NCBI GenBank assembly: GCA_004431415.1
Contig: QPMI01000133.1
Span: 62,001 to 126,000, forward strand
From: Cyanophora paradoxa
Lineage: Eukaryota > Glaucocystophyceae > Cyanophorales > Cyanophoraceae
Reading direction: 5' to 3'
DNA: 64,000 bases
In this document: positions 1 to 9,010 of the stretch, in pieces
How the letters are laid out: every line of letters starts with the position of its first letter
How positions within the stretch are numbered: the first letter of the stretch is position 1
Notes under the pieces: model-generated
Seen by the model: the letters and a program-made list of their open reading frames with translations, nothing else
What the model was told of the DNA's origin: nothing
The model's database searches: none
Made by a program: the position numbers and the translations under genes

Positions 1-2512
1 TCGAGTGAGTGGGCAAGGTGACTGATAAGGTCTTACTTCGATTCTCAAACGTGTTCTGTATGACAATATTGCAAGTATTAATATATCGAGAATCGAAAAA
101 GTAATTATTCGTTACTCGATTATCGATCAGAGTTGCATTGGTTCCATTAAATACGAAATTCTGCCCATTTATTCTCGTAGTATGGAGGTCGGTCACATCG
201 AGAGGATACCTTATTTTCAAGCGGTCTTCGGGGTCAAATCGCGGAATAGTTCCTGTTGCCTTCCAATTAATAGTAAAGGGAGGAGAAAGGGACACAGGTG
301 GGATTGGAGTAAGATTAAACTTCGCAAAATACAATCCAACAGGATATCCTGACAGAGCATAGGTCACTGTTGCATTTCCGACAAGTGTAAAGCCGGTGGT
401 TGTTATGTTAGTTGCAACAAATGGGGAGTAGCCGGCTGGTGCATTGTTAATAGAGGTGGTCGACCCATTATTGATCACATACAAATTCGTGTCAGTTATT
501 TCAATAGTAGGAGGGGAAACAAATGGTGTCTCAAATGTGAAATTAAAATTCGCTGGAACCGCTGCAAGGTATCTATATGTTGTTGCTGATATCTCGGATG
601 CCTGGAATACTTTGCTTCCCCTCTGCACTACATTACTGGTGTCTTTCACATTGTGATAGGATATACTGGGAGTTGGGGAGAGCACCAACGAAATAGCATC
701 TGGTAAATCAGACTTCGTTATATACAGTTCTTTGAGAAACTCCTTTCTAAAAGGGGCGGTCAGATCTCCAATAGTAGCCGATGACCCTGCGACCACAATA
801 TTACAGGTGTTTGCATTCAAAGTATAAACTGTGTTCCACCTCAAAGAATTCGCCCCAAGATCGAAATTCTGTGAGAAGGGCACGATATTGCTACCTTGTA
901 AATCTCGGTAAACCTTCACTCTGGGTTTGCTATCGAATTCAGGGGTGATATAATTGATGTTAAGAGTGAAACTAATAGTAGCTTCGGAACTCAATGAGTT
1001 GTTTCGGATGATAAGTAAATTGTATGTCTCGTTAATGACAAACGAAACCTGAAACCCTGTGGAGGTGACATTTTGGATAAATGCTTTATTAGATTCATTA
1101 TTGTTATAGATAGGATTATAATAAGTAGTGTGATCCACCAATGAAACAGTGGGTATATTCGTCTCGAAACCTGTGACACCCAACTGATCCCAAGTGAATG
1201 TATATGTAGGTTTGCCTACGTAAGCGACATAGACCCCATTTGCGAGCTGCTGAGGGTATCCCTCGACAGTGTAGGTCTCAGTTCGCGAAACTGAGCGGGA
1301 AAGATTGCTGTTAAAGTCGTTGTAGCTGATCAGAGCTCTCTCATCAGTGGGTATTTGATTGGGTCGGAGTGAGTGATTTAATGGAAGGATTAAATTGGAG
1401 GCAAACATGGAAACTCCATGCATCTCTGACCATCTCAGATTCGACAAACCAACTCGGTATGTGTTATCAGTCGCGGGGTAAATGTTCCTTTTCGATAGAA
1501 TATGGGCTAAGGTAATTGCAAGCGCTCCATCTGCTGCAAACAGAGCATTAATTTCGGATTGCAAAGCCGCGATTTCGGTAGTGTGGGTCGTGAGGGTTCC
1601 ATCCTGACTTGAATCTTTTGTGTTCTTGTTCCTCTCGAACTCCAAAAACGCCTTTACGATGTCCTTGCCCAAAAGATCGTTTATATTGTCTCTGGTAATG
1701 TAAACATGGTCTGTTCTCAGTGCCTGTTTCTCCGTGGTAAAAGCCGGAATTTCCTCTGCAAATGATATAGTCGTTTTATCAAGTGCTAAGGATCTCACAT
1801 TCGGAGCATTCGCACCGATAATATTTACGACGCTCCCATTTTCCGTGATCTCTAAGACAGGTTTCGCGGGGTCTAATGTGAAAACGCTCTCTGTTATCTG
1901 GGGAACCGATGCGCTCTTCTGAATCACAAAGGATTCGATGTTTAGGTTACAGGTTGCGACATTGGTGGCGAAAAACGACTCGGAGTTAAGCGAGTTTACG
2001 TTAAGAGTATTTGTAGATATGTTACTTGCTGTAATATTACTCGTCGTTAGATTACCTGCTGAGAGATCATGGACGACCTCTACCTTTGTTTTCCGCGTGG
2101 ATACTCCCGCAATAAGTGTGCTATTATCCACGATTCTCAGTGCTGCATTTTGGAAACCGCTCTCATCTTGAATGAAGAAGTTTAAGCGACCTCTATCGAA
2201 AGCTTTTGGGATGTTCCTCCGATTATATCGCACCGTTTTTGGTAGCTGGCGGGTTGCCTGAATGCTGGCGATTCTGTTTCGCTCGTTATCATCAAGTAAA
2301 AAGTCGATTCCAAGTTTATGATCCCCCTTCTCGACGTTCATTAACTGCAAAGCTGCGGGTCTGCTTGGTGTTCCACTGACTGGATCTTCGCGGTCTGCAT
2401 TGTAATTTATTCTCAGAGACCCGCGAATTTCAGTGTTTACCTGATCAGTGTCCTCTATCTGCGTGGTCGAATTAATTACTCGTGCATCTGGTCTCGGATT
2501 CAAAAACGACAT
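1..2512 (-). CDS. Large fibre-like structural protein, C-terminus beyond window
   Basis: Read on the minus strand from an ATG at 2510-2512, this frame stays open to the left edge, giving at least 837 codons. The start is supported by the divergent AT-rich gap to the next gene. The protein is rich in Asn, Thr, Ser and Ile. Near residue 140 it has repetitive strings such as NLTTSNITASNISTNTLNVN, typical of beta-structured fibre or tail-fibre-like viral surface proteins. A later stretch (LSKRNIYPATDNTYRVG, then LRWSEMHG) resembles the end regions of intramolecular-chaperone-type fibre proteins, though I cannot assign a family. It is divergent from the patatin gene and sits with other structural genes. 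A role as a virion surface or attachment protein is inferred from composition and context. Confidence 0.8.
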   Translation of the reverse strand, partial: MSFLNPRPDARVINSTTQIEDTDQVNTEIRGSLRINYNADREDPVSGTPSRPAALQLMNVEKGDHKLGIDFLLDDNERNRIASIQATRQLPKTVRYNRRNIPKAFDRGRLNFFIQDESGFQNAALRIVDNSTLIAGVSTRKTKVEVVHDLSAGNLTTSNITASNISTNTLNVNSLNSESFFATNVATCNLNIESFVIQKSASVPQITESVFTLDPAKPVLEITENGSVVNIIGANAPNVRSLALDKTTISFAEEIPAFTTEKQALRTDHVYITRDNINDLLGKDIVKAFLEFERNKNTKDSSQDGTLTTHTTEIAALQSEINALFAADGALAITLAHILSKRNIYPATDNTYRVGLSNLRWSEMHGVSMFASNLILPLNHSLRPNQIPTDERALISYNDFNSNLSRSVSRTETYTVEGYPQQLANGVYVAYVGKPTYTFTWDQLGVTGFETNIPTVSLVDHTTYYNPIYNNNESNKAFIQNVTSTGFQVSFVINETYNLLIIRNNSLSSEATISFTLNINYITPEFDSKPRVKVYRDLQGSNIVPFSQNFDLGANSLRWNTVYTLNANTCNIVVAGSSATIGDLTAPFRKEFLKELYITKSDLPDAISLVLSPTPSISYHNVKDTSNVVQRGSKVFQASEISATTYRYLAAVPANFNFTFETPFVSPPTIEITDTNLYVINNGSTTSINNAPAGYSPFVATNITTTGFTLVGNATVTYALSGYPVGLYFAKFNLTPIPPVSLSPPFTINWKATGTIPRFDPEDRLKIRYPLDVTDLHTTRINGQNFVFNGTNATLIDNRVTNNYFFDSRYINTCNIVIQNTFENRSKTLSVTLPTHS

Positions 2513-2555
2513 CCTCTTTATAAACAAAGAAGATATATTAGAAGTATATAAGATA
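2513..2555. promoter_or_regulatory. AT-rich divergent promoter region
   Basis: The 43-bp gap between two divergent start codons is almost entirely A/T and contains TATA-like strings (TTTATAAA near 2517, TATATAAG near 2546). It must hold the promoters for both the fibre-like gene and the patatin gene. No TTATTTTCTCC motif is present here. Confidence 0.5.
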
Positions 2556-4049
2556 ATGAAGACCTGCCTCGCTTTGAGTGGCGGGGGGTCGCGCGGAATA
2601 ATCGAGGCTGCTATACTGGCACAGATTGAAGCCCAAACAGGTAAACGAATCCAACAGCTATTCGACTGCTTTGCGGGAACATCCACAGGTGGATTAATCG
2701 CGCTCCTATTAAATATCAAGGGAACCGATGGCGCCCCTAAATATACTGCCACTGATATTCTGGCGCTCTACAAAGCGAAGCTACCGCTCATTTTCGCGAA
2801 TCCACGAGTGCTCACATCGATTGTGCAACGCCCCAAGTATGAAGCCACGAATTTAGAAGCGGTGGCTCTCGAACTCTGCGGCTCAGCGACTATGGCGGAT
2901 CTCTATAAACCCACCATCGTGACTGCGTTTGACACGGTCTTAATGTCCCCCGTTTTTATTTCCAGCAACGACGAAGATATTAATGGGATGCTTGTGCGAG
3001 ATGCTGCAAGGGCTACCTCGGCTGCTCCCACCTATTTCGAGCCGAAACAAGTCACAGTCGCCGGGAGAACATACTGTTTAATCGATGGTTGCATGAGCGG
3101 AAATAATTCGCCCGGGGTTTGTGGCTACACATTCGCCCGCACTTTATTCGGAAACTCTTGCGAGGAGGAGCTTATCGTGGTTTCGATTACGGCGGGTCAC
3201 GTCCAAGACTTAGATAAAGCGACAGCTGGATATTCGTATGACACTATGAAAAATTGGGGAATCGTGCAATGGATGCTAAGCGCGACAGGATCGCCAATTC
3301 TCAGCATGTTCTTAGAGTCGAGCGATCTAAATGCCCACGTAAAGCTGCTGGAACTTTTACCCAGAAATGATGATCAGAACTACGATCGCTACTATAAGCT
3401 GAGCGTCCCTTTACCGAAAGACAAAATGACCCTCGATACTATCACAACGAGTCACCTGCAATATTTGGAAACGGAAGCGCTCGCGTTTGTTTCCGCACAG
3501 CAAACGTATTTTAATGCAATGTATTCAGTGCTGACAATGAATTTATCAGAGGGCGACGTTCCCATAATTAATCTGTCCGGGTGCACAGATGTAAGCGCAC
3601 CCCCGGAGTCCAACTGGGTGCCGCTCGATAATAGCGCTTTTATTGCGGAATTCGGGACAGCCTCCAATGCCCGCTGGTCGAATGCTACGGGGTGGGTGGG
3701 ATTTACCAACCCGCCGCAAGGTAGTAGGTCGGGAGGCAATTATTTACGCATCGATTTTCCGCGTCTGTTCATGCTTTCCTCAATAAAAATGAAGCCGGCT
3801 GCGAATGGCAACTATATTAAAACGTTTGAGATCGATTACCAGCTCACTCCCGGAGTTTCTGCGCTTGTTACATACACAGAAGCCGGCGCGACGAGAGTGT
3901 TTACCAATGCAAATCAAATAGCCGGAAGTGCGGAGCCCGACGAACATTTCTTAGCGAACCCGAGATCTGTGAGAACCCTCGTAATCTGGGTGCTCACGAC
4001 GAATATTGCTTCGGCATGCCGAATTGATTTCGAGGGCTACTACGTTTAA
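2556..4049 (+). CDS. Patatin-like phospholipase with C-terminal discoidin-like domain
   Basis: The 497-aa protein starts with the patatin oxyanion-hole motif GGGSRG at residues 9-14, followed by the nucleophile elbow GTSTGG with Ser43. The catalytic Asp lies in a DGC motif (Asp177), where DGG or DGA is usual. Patatins are Ser-Asp lipid acyl hydrolases acting on membrane phospholipids. The last 130 or so residues are beta-rich, with patterns such as YLRIDFPRLFMLSSIKM and TFEIDYQL that resemble F5/8 type C (discoidin) lectin folds; this part is inferred. An in-frame ATG exists at 2448, but it lies inside the divergent gene and upstream of the domain, so the start at 2556 is preferred. The stop codon overlaps that of the convergent next gene. 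A likely role is membrane remodelling during entry or release. Confidence 0.92.
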   Translation: MKTCLALSGGGSRGIIEAAILAQIEAQTGKRIQQLFDCFAGTSTGGLIALLLNIKGTDGAPKYTATDILALYKAKLPLIFANPRVLTSIVQRPKYEATNLEAVALELCGSATMADLYKPTIVTAFDTVLMSPVFISSNDEDINGMLVRDAARATSAAPTYFEPKQVTVAGRTYCLIDGCMSGNNSPGVCGYTFARTLFGNSCEEELIVVSITAGHVQDLDKATAGYSYDTMKNWGIVQWMLSATGSPILSMFLESSDLNAHVKLLELLPRNDDQNYDRYYKLSVPLPKDKMTLDTITTSHLQYLETEALAFVSAQQTYFNAMYSVLTMNLSEGDVPIINLSGCTDVSAPPESNWVPLDNSAFIAEFGTASNARWSNATGWVGFTNPPQGSRSGGNYLRIDFPRLFMLSSIKMKPAANGNYIKTFEIDYQLTPGVSALVTYTEAGATRVFTNANQIAGSAEPDEHFLANPRSVRTLVIWVLTTNIASACRIDFEGYYV

Positions 4050-4891
4050 TCCGTGATCACTTCCAGCTGGAACGAGTATGAGAGACCGTTTATATCCGCA
4101 ACAGAGCCCCTCCATTTTCGAAGCGAAATTGTGAGACGATCTAAATCGAGTTGCGATGTGACATTTACGAAAGGGATGCTTGCGCTCGGTTCGTGGTAAA
4201 AGGAATATCTACCAAAGTCCGAATTCATCTGAATTCGCAATAGATAGGAGTCGTCGACATTGTTCTGTCTACCTGTAACCGCTGCGAATTTGGTAAACGG
4301 GCGGAGCTCTTCGATATCAAGGTAAATATATGGAATCGCATTAAAGTCGACCATTTTCGGGCATATAATCGCGTAGCGACTGGGGTAATCTCTGAGTGGA
4401 ACCGTCACTGGTTCTGGTGTGCTGGCGTAAACCACTCCGGGTTCTATGCCGAGACAATCACAGAGCTCCTGGTCTGAGGACTCTAATGTAAACGGGCTGT
4501 TTGGAGACGAGAACACGAAGCGGTTAGTAGATAGAGCGAGAGAATAGGAAACCGGGAAGACACCGAGTGGATTAAAAGAACCGCCCGCAAATCCGAGTAA
4601 AGCATCACTGTTTAAAGCTCTCTCTTTCGGATATCGTTCGTTATCAGCATCGACGTAATAATAATCGTTTACGCTGGGAATCGGTGCTATCATTTTGGAT
4701 GCGGGGATTACTGTGGGCTCTTCGTTTAGAAGCGTTATAGTTATTGTCTGTTCGGGCGGAACAACATAAGAGCTATTGGGAATCTCAGCGGATAGCACTC
4801 GAAATCGTCGTACATTATTAAGGCGCGTTTTCAAGTGCAGCACGCCATTTTCAAGGTCTCTACTGTCGCAATTTATTGTTATTCTTTTCAT
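4046..4891 (-). CDS. Putative minor capsid/penton-type structural protein A
   Basis: The 281-aa protein begins MKRITINCDSRDLENG and continues with a pattern of the type V..FRVLSAEIPNSSY. This N-terminal signature (a D-S-R-D-like turn, then a beta strand and A-x-I-P-N) recurs in minor structural proteins of nucleocytoplasmic large DNA viruses and their small relatives. The rest is beta-rich without recognisable catalytic residues. The same signature opens the divergent neighbour at 4908, so the two look like distant paralogues. The gene converges on the patatin gene with overlapping stop codons and diverges from its partner across only 16 bp. Assignment as a virion component is inferred from the shared signature and proximity to the capsid gene. 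Confidence 0.65.
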   Translation of the reverse strand: MKRITINCDSRDLENGVLHLKTRLNNVRRFRVLSAEIPNSSYVVPPEQTITITLLNEEPTVIPASKMIAPIPSVNDYYYVDADNERYPKERALNSDALLGFAGGSFNPLGVFPVSYSLALSTNRFVFSSPNSPFTLESSDQELCDCLGIEPGVVYASTPEPVTVPLRDYPSRYAIICPKMVDFNAIPYIYLDIEELRPFTKFAAVTGRQNNVDDSYLLRIQMNSDFGRYSFYHEPSASIPFVNVTSQLDLDRLTISLRKWRGSVADINGLSYSFQLEVITD

Positions 4892-4907
4892 AATCTATTA
4901 TAGTAAG

Positions 4908-5834
4908 ATGAAAGAATACCTGAGCTTTTCGAGCGATGATCGCGACGAGGAGTTCACACAGCCAAACAAGTATGTAGTGACATTACCCCGTCGCTATGAC
5001 AACGTAAAATCGGTGCGCCTGGTGCAGGCAACGGTTCCGAATGTTCTTTCAACTGTGACGAACGATATCGACGCCACTGGTGCAACCATCGAGCGCATGG
5101 AACTCTATTTCTCGGTCACAGCTTCGGATTCTGGATTCGTGACCATCACAATCCCCAAAGGATTTTACACCAAAGACGACCTTGCCGCAAAAGTCACAGA
5201 AAGACTCGAAGCAGCTCGCCTTTCAGATTTCGGTGGAAAATATATTAAATGCCGCTATAATACTACTTCAAAGATCTATGAGTTTTTCAGTGATAGTAAC
5301 TTTTGGTTCAAGTTCTCCAAAGCTTCCCCTGAAACACTCAGAAAATCCAGTAACCGCAAAGCAATCGCTAAGAAACTCGCAATATTCGGTTTCAAAGATA
5401 TTCAACTATATGTTTACGAGACATTTACCCCTCTTGCAAGCGATACATTCCTTGTGTTTAATCCTGGGACGGGAACTGTGACACTCAATCGACGCATTCG
5501 CGGCTATACTCGTGGAGATGAGACCCCGGCTGCAATGATCTGGCTATATATTGACGAATTCGCGCCGTTTATTCGCTCAGTCAACAAGCACGTCGACGGT
5601 TATTTCATGCGCATTCCAATCCCACAGGAACTCGAACACGGTGATATCTACCACTTTGACACGTCCACTACTGTGCCTCTCGTTCGCGAGTTCCGCGAAT
5701 TAAAATCTTTCGACCGCCTCACGATTAAGCTCATCGACCATGACGGCGCTCTCTTAGATTTCGGGGTTTGGGCGCATTATTTCACTTTTGAAATCGAAAC
5801 CTACGACGCACCGCCGGAAATGAATTTCTACTGA
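4908..5834 (+). CDS. Putative minor capsid/penton-type structural protein B
   Basis: The 308-aa protein starts MKEYLSFSSDDRDEEF and continues N-K-Y-V-V-T-L-P then V-K-S-V-R-L-V-Q-A-T-V-P-N, the same N-terminal signature as the divergent protein A. The remainder is beta-rich with a segment ITIPKGFYTKDDLAAKV that resembles the mesh of strands and helices seen in large-DNA-virus minor structural proteins. The ATG at 4908 is preferred over an in-frame upstream ATG at 4776 because the latter lies inside the opposite gene and adds unrelated sequence. TATAGTAAG precedes the start. The major capsid gene follows 47 bp downstream, which supports a virion role. No enzymatic motif is visible. Confidence 0.65.
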   Translation: MKEYLSFSSDDRDEEFTQPNKYVVTLPRRYDNVKSVRLVQATVPNVLSTVTNDIDATGATIERMELYFSVTASDSGFVTITIPKGFYTKDDLAAKVTERLEAARLSDFGGKYIKCRYNTTSKIYEFFSDSNFWFKFSKASPETLRKSSNRKAIAKKLAIFGFKDIQLYVYETFTPLASDTFLVFNPGTGTVTLNRRIRGYTRGDETPAAMIWLYIDEFAPFIRSVNKHVDGYFMRIPIPQELEHGDIYHFDTSTTVPLVREFRELKSFDRLTIKLIDHDGALLDFGVWAHYFTFEIETYDAPPEMNFY

Positions 5835-5843
5835 GCCCTGTAA

Positions 5844-5853
5844 ATTATTTTCT
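5844..5853 (+). promoter_or_regulatory. Putative viral promoter motif (ATTATTTTCT) before capsid gene
   Basis: ATTATTTTCT lies 28 bp upstream of the capsid start codon. It matches the start of the motif found before the genes at 9011, 9578, 10164 and 16223, though here the trailing CC is replaced. Confidence 0.5.
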
Positions 5854-5881
5854 GAACCCAAAGATAAGAGAAGAAACGCTC

Positions 5882-7195
5882 ATGGAGACTAACAGCCAAT
5901 TCCAGCGCCCAACGCTGAAATCTATGCTCACCACCGACGACTACAAGGATTATTTCCTAAACAAGTCGCTGGTCATTGGAACGTCCTCTGGCACTAAGCC
6001 ACTTCGAGTTCTGGTCGCCCCCGACACTGAGCCACCCAGCGCTCTCGGCAACCGAGTTGTCTTCAAAATCCCCCGCTACCATTTCCTGAATGGTCTCGCG
6101 CTGCAACTCGATCTTAACCCGATCACCCTCACTGATCTCACGAATGGTGTCGCTGGAACTACTGGCTACCTTCGCGTTATTGGATCGCTAATTAAGCGCA
6201 TCGAAATCTCTCACGCTTCATTCCGCTACGTTGTCCCAGAGGATTTCGTCACCCAGTATTTTCTACTGATGACCGAACAGGGCGAACTCGATAAGAAACT
6301 TCGCTATGTGGGTGGTCTTGTCGGAACCGCTGGTAACACTGTCGGTGGAACCTACGAAATCGATTTACCCTCTCCTTTCGAGAAGGCGATGTTCCCACTT
6401 TGCGCTCTGAACTCTGAGATCGTGGTCGAAATCGAATTCAAGGCGATTGGTGATGGTATCATTGAGGATACTAACAATGTTGCCAATATTGCGGTTACCA
6501 ACAATGGCGCTTCCCTTCAAGTGCTGAAACCCCGCATTATCTGCAAGGTCGTAAATGCCGATGAGGCGGTTGTATCTGAGACCATTGCCCGTGTAAAATC
6601 GACTGGTATCGCGATCCCCTACAACGAAATCGGTTTCCTCCACACAGATTTCCAGCCGACCGCCTCCGGTTCGCGAGTCAATCTCTCGCAACTCACAGGT
6701 GCGGGTCTCATCCACACTCTCGTATTCTCTGTGCGCCAAAACGCGAAGACGAAGGTGAACAACGGAACTCTCTCGGTTCTGGCTCCTCGTGCACTCCGAA
6801 CCAACGCTGTGAACTTCTATGTGGAACTCAACAATAACCGCCTTTACTCGAATACTTCGCTTCCTCTCATGATTGCCGCGACCGAACTTCAAGATAAATA
6901 TAATTCGGCGATCTTTACCGAGAGCACAAGCTACCCCGCTCTCACTGGCATTTACTTCGGTGCTGGAAACGGAAAGGCGTCGCTTCTCAACCAAGAGAAC
7001 ACGGGCTACATCGATGCCACAGGCACATCGGCGTTCGATCTGGTCTTCGAATTCAATGGTGTCACAGCCGGTGGAGTCGGTAATGAGGAGTGGTATGCGG
7101 GCTCCGCGTATCAGAAGATGCAAATTCAGTGCATTGCCCTCGCTCATAACATAATGATAATTTCCGCCGACGGAATCCGAAGAGTATCAGCATGA
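5882..7195 (+). CDS. Major capsid protein, double-jelly-roll type
   Basis: The 437-aa protein is beta-rich throughout. It has a block VVFKIPRYHFLNGLALQLDL early on and a block LPSPFEKAMFPLCALNSE near residue 165, followed by strands of alternating hydrophobic residues. This matches the ends of the first jelly roll in PLV and virophage major capsid proteins (an IPR/LPR-type strand, then P-F-x-(K/R)-x-x-x-x-P-L-x-A-L). The length is near the usual range for small members of the lineage. The gene sits directly upstream of the packaging ATPase and downstream of minor structural genes, the expected morphogenetic cluster. The family assignment rests on these blocks and the context, since double-jelly-roll proteins have no catalytic motif. 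Confidence 0.82.
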   Translation: METNSQFQRPTLKSMLTTDDYKDYFLNKSLVIGTSSGTKPLRVLVAPDTEPPSALGNRVVFKIPRYHFLNGLALQLDLNPITLTDLTNGVAGTTGYLRVIGSLIKRIEISHASFRYVVPEDFVTQYFLLMTEQGELDKKLRYVGGLVGTAGNTVGGTYEIDLPSPFEKAMFPLCALNSEIVVEIEFKAIGDGIIEDTNNVANIAVTNNGASLQVLKPRIICKVVNADEAVVSETIARVKSTGIAIPYNEIGFLHTDFQPTASGSRVNLSQLTGAGLIHTLVFSVRQNAKTKVNNGTLSVLAPRALRTNAVNFYVELNNNRLYSNTSLPLMIAATELQDKYNSAIFTESTSYPALTGIYFGAGNGKASLLNQENTGYIDATGTSAFDLVFEFNGVTAGGVGNEEWYAGSAYQKMQIQCIALAHNIMIISADGIRRVSA

Positions 7196-7253
7196 GGAAT
7201 TCGTGCGATTACCACATTCAGTCTTATTTTTCTATTGTTTTTATAGTGAAAGA

Positions 7254-8120
7254 ATGCAAAAAGGGACGACGCCCATGGATCTCGAAGAATGGAACCCGAA
7301 ACAAAGGGTGAAACTTCCCGCACGATTTCTCCTATTGGCGAAAACCAATTGTGGTAAATCGGTATTCTTAAAGTGGCTGATCAAAGAACTCGAAGACCAG
7401 ATCTCGTATGTTCTGGTTTTCTGTCCTACGAGTTTTAACGGTTTCTGGGGTCAAATAACAGACGAAGTGCATGATACCTGGAAACCGGAATATGTAGAGT
7501 CGATCATAGAAGCCCGCAAAAAAGCCATCATCGCGGGTAAGAAACCAAAGAATATTCTCATTGTGCTCGACGATTGTTTGGAGTCCGGAACTATCGATCT
7601 CTCGCGCGATCATTTGCTAAATAAATTGATGGCGCAAGGTCGTCATACGTTTTGTTCCGTGGCTTTAATATCGCAGAAACTAACAAAGCTTTCAACGATC
7701 ATTCGCAGCAATGCGGAGTATATCATATTCCTAAGCTGGTCAAACATGCGAGAGTTTGAAGCATATCACGAGGAATTCGGGAACATGGATAAAGAGAGTT
7801 TCAAGCGCATGTTCCAAGAATTCTGTCATAGCTACCAAGCGATCATTCACGATAATACCGGGTATTCTGTGCGATGGTGGGTAGAGAAAGCCGATATGAT
7901 CGATGACCACCCGTTTACTAAATTCCACAAGCGGGCGGCTTTTGAAGAAAAGAAGCGCAAACAGCAAGAGGAGCAAGCTACAAAACCGCCGCCTGTCAAA
8001 GATTCGACAACTGTCTGTAAAACTTTATCCAAATTTGAACGTGAGCTTGAAGGTATCCCCAAACTTTCCCAAATTTCGCCTAAGAAAAAGAAAATGTTAA
8101 TCAAATGTAAGAGAAGATAA
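7254..8120 (+). CDS. FtsK/HerA-type genome-packaging ATPase
   Basis: The P-loop reads AKTNCGKS with Lys35; its first Gly is replaced by Ala, a tolerated variant. The Walker B strand is ILIVLDD with Asp106-Asp107. The order and spacing fit the A32-like packaging ATPases of polinton-like viruses, virophages and large DNA viruses, which drive DNA into preformed capsids. The C-terminal third is Lys/Glu-rich and probably disordered. The start at 7254 follows a T-rich promoter-like element at 7223-7233 and TTATAGTGAAAGA; an alternative ATG at 7275 would also keep the whole domain. The next gene begins 2 bp after the stop, indicating co-transcription. Confidence 0.85.
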   Translation: MQKGTTPMDLEEWNPKQRVKLPARFLLLAKTNCGKSVFLKWLIKELEDQISYVLVFCPTSFNGFWGQITDEVHDTWKPEYVESIIEARKKAIIAGKKPKNILIVLDDCLESGTIDLSRDHLLNKLMAQGRHTFCSVALISQKLTKLSTIIRSNAEYIIFLSWSNMREFEAYHEEFGNMDKESFKRMFQEFCHSYQAIIHDNTGYSVRWWVEKADMIDDHPFTKFHKRAAFEEKKRKQQEEQATKPPPVKDSTTVCKTLSKFERELEGIPKLSQISPKKKKMLIKCKRR

Positions 8121-8122
8121 TC

Positions 8123-8806
8123 ATGGTCTACCGAAAGAAGCCTCAAACCATTCAAACGGTCGCTTCTGGTAATCCAAATCGCGGACTTGAAGAGTCTGGA
8201 TTAACGTCGGGTGGCGGTCTCGAAATGCCCGAATATCTTGTAGACACTTCGCCAGAGGAGGTTGCCAAGCGAGAGGCAATTATTGCGAGTGCCACCGCGG
8301 ACAAGGGAAACCAAGATAGCGGTAAACGCCAAATGGAGGATTTAGCTACTGTAAAACCACAGATTGGAGGCGGCTCTGTTGATGAAGCAACCGACAAAGT
8401 ACTCAAAGCGCAAGTTGTTGCAAGCCAGCACAAGACACAAGACGTCCCGAAAGCCGCCGAAACCGAGCTTAAAAAGCGCGGATCCTATCAAAAACACACT
8501 GTTCCAGTCGACGTTGTCATGAGCTTCGAAGAGAAAGTGCGAGATCTTGAAATGAAAGTGTCAAACTACGAGAAATGGATGCAAGATTATAACGAACGCA
8601 AGAAATTAAAGGGTCTCGTAAAGAAAGAGATCTCGAAACTCGGATTAAAGCAAAAGGTCGACGTAGAGGAGATTAAAAAGGAGGACAAGACAGATGCGCA
8701 AGCCGTAACTCGTCAGCAATCGGTCGCCCCGCAATATGCACATATAGTGCCGACCGCACCAGCAAATTATGCCGCAATGCTCGGTGGTAAACGCCATATC
8801 CGCTAA
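8123..8806 (+). CDS. Coiled-coil protein of unknown function
   Basis: I do not recognise this 227-aa protein. It is hydrophilic, and Lys, Glu and Gln make up much of it. Residues 130-190 form a heptad-like helical segment (EEKVRDLEMKVSNYEKWM) followed by a Lys/Glu-rich stretch. The first 60 residues are Gly/Ser/Pro-rich and likely disordered. It starts 2 bp after the ATPase stop, and its own stop overlaps the next start (TAATG), so it belongs to the late morphogenesis operon-like cluster. A scaffold, core or cement role would fit but is only a guess from position. Confidence 0.7.
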   Translation: MVYRKKPQTIQTVASGNPNRGLEESGLTSGGGLEMPEYLVDTSPEEVAKREAIIASATADKGNQDSGKRQMEDLATVKPQIGGGSVDEATDKVLKAQVVASQHKTQDVPKAAETELKKRGSYQKHTVPVDVVMSFEEKVRDLEMKVSNYEKWMQDYNERKKLKGLVKKEISKLGLKQKVDVEEIKKEDKTDAQAVTRQQSVAPQYAHIVPTAPANYAAMLGGKRHIR

Positions 8807-8952
8807 TGGCTGTGAATATCCGCAAGGCAAAGCTGAACCCGCCCGTATTTAGAGCGGGTCTTAATATGAATGCCCTTGCAAAACGGGCATGTCGGCTCCA
8901 TAAACAGCATTATAAGGTCGACCAATTCGTAGGGGAACACACGAGCAAGTAA
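8806..8952 (+). CDS. Small basic protein (48 aa)
   Basis: The start codon overlaps the previous stop as TAATG, and the frame encodes 48 residues ending at a TAA at 8950-8952. The peptide is basic with one Pro-Pro turn and a run of Arg, Lys and His residues (KRACRLHKQHYKV). Nothing identifies a family. The exact stop-start overlap and the absence of other content in the gap support a real gene. A DNA-condensing core peptide, as in adenoviruses, would be one possible role. Confidence 0.5.
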   Translation: MAVNIRKAKLNPPVFRAGLNMNALAKRACRLHKQHYKVDQFVGEHTSK

Positions 8953-8965
8953 AGCCCTCATTCCC

Positions 8966-8978
8966 TTTTATTTTCTCC
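8966..8978 (+). promoter_or_regulatory. Putative viral promoter motif
   Basis: TTTTATTTTCTCC ends 32 bp before the ATG at 9011 and matches the element before the genes at 9578, 10164 and 16223. Confidence 0.5.
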
Positions 8979-9010
8979 GATATTTAATACGTTGCCCAAT
9001 TGTAGGGTCG

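Noticed and set aside
2448-2555. N-terminal extension of the patatin protein from the ATG at 2448
   Set aside because: It would overlap the divergent gene start at 2512, lacks similarity and precedes the conserved domain start.
6365-7147. 260-aa frame antisense to the capsid gene
   Set aside because: It is the mirror of a well-supported capsid frame, has no motif and no promoter; it is open only because of codon composition.
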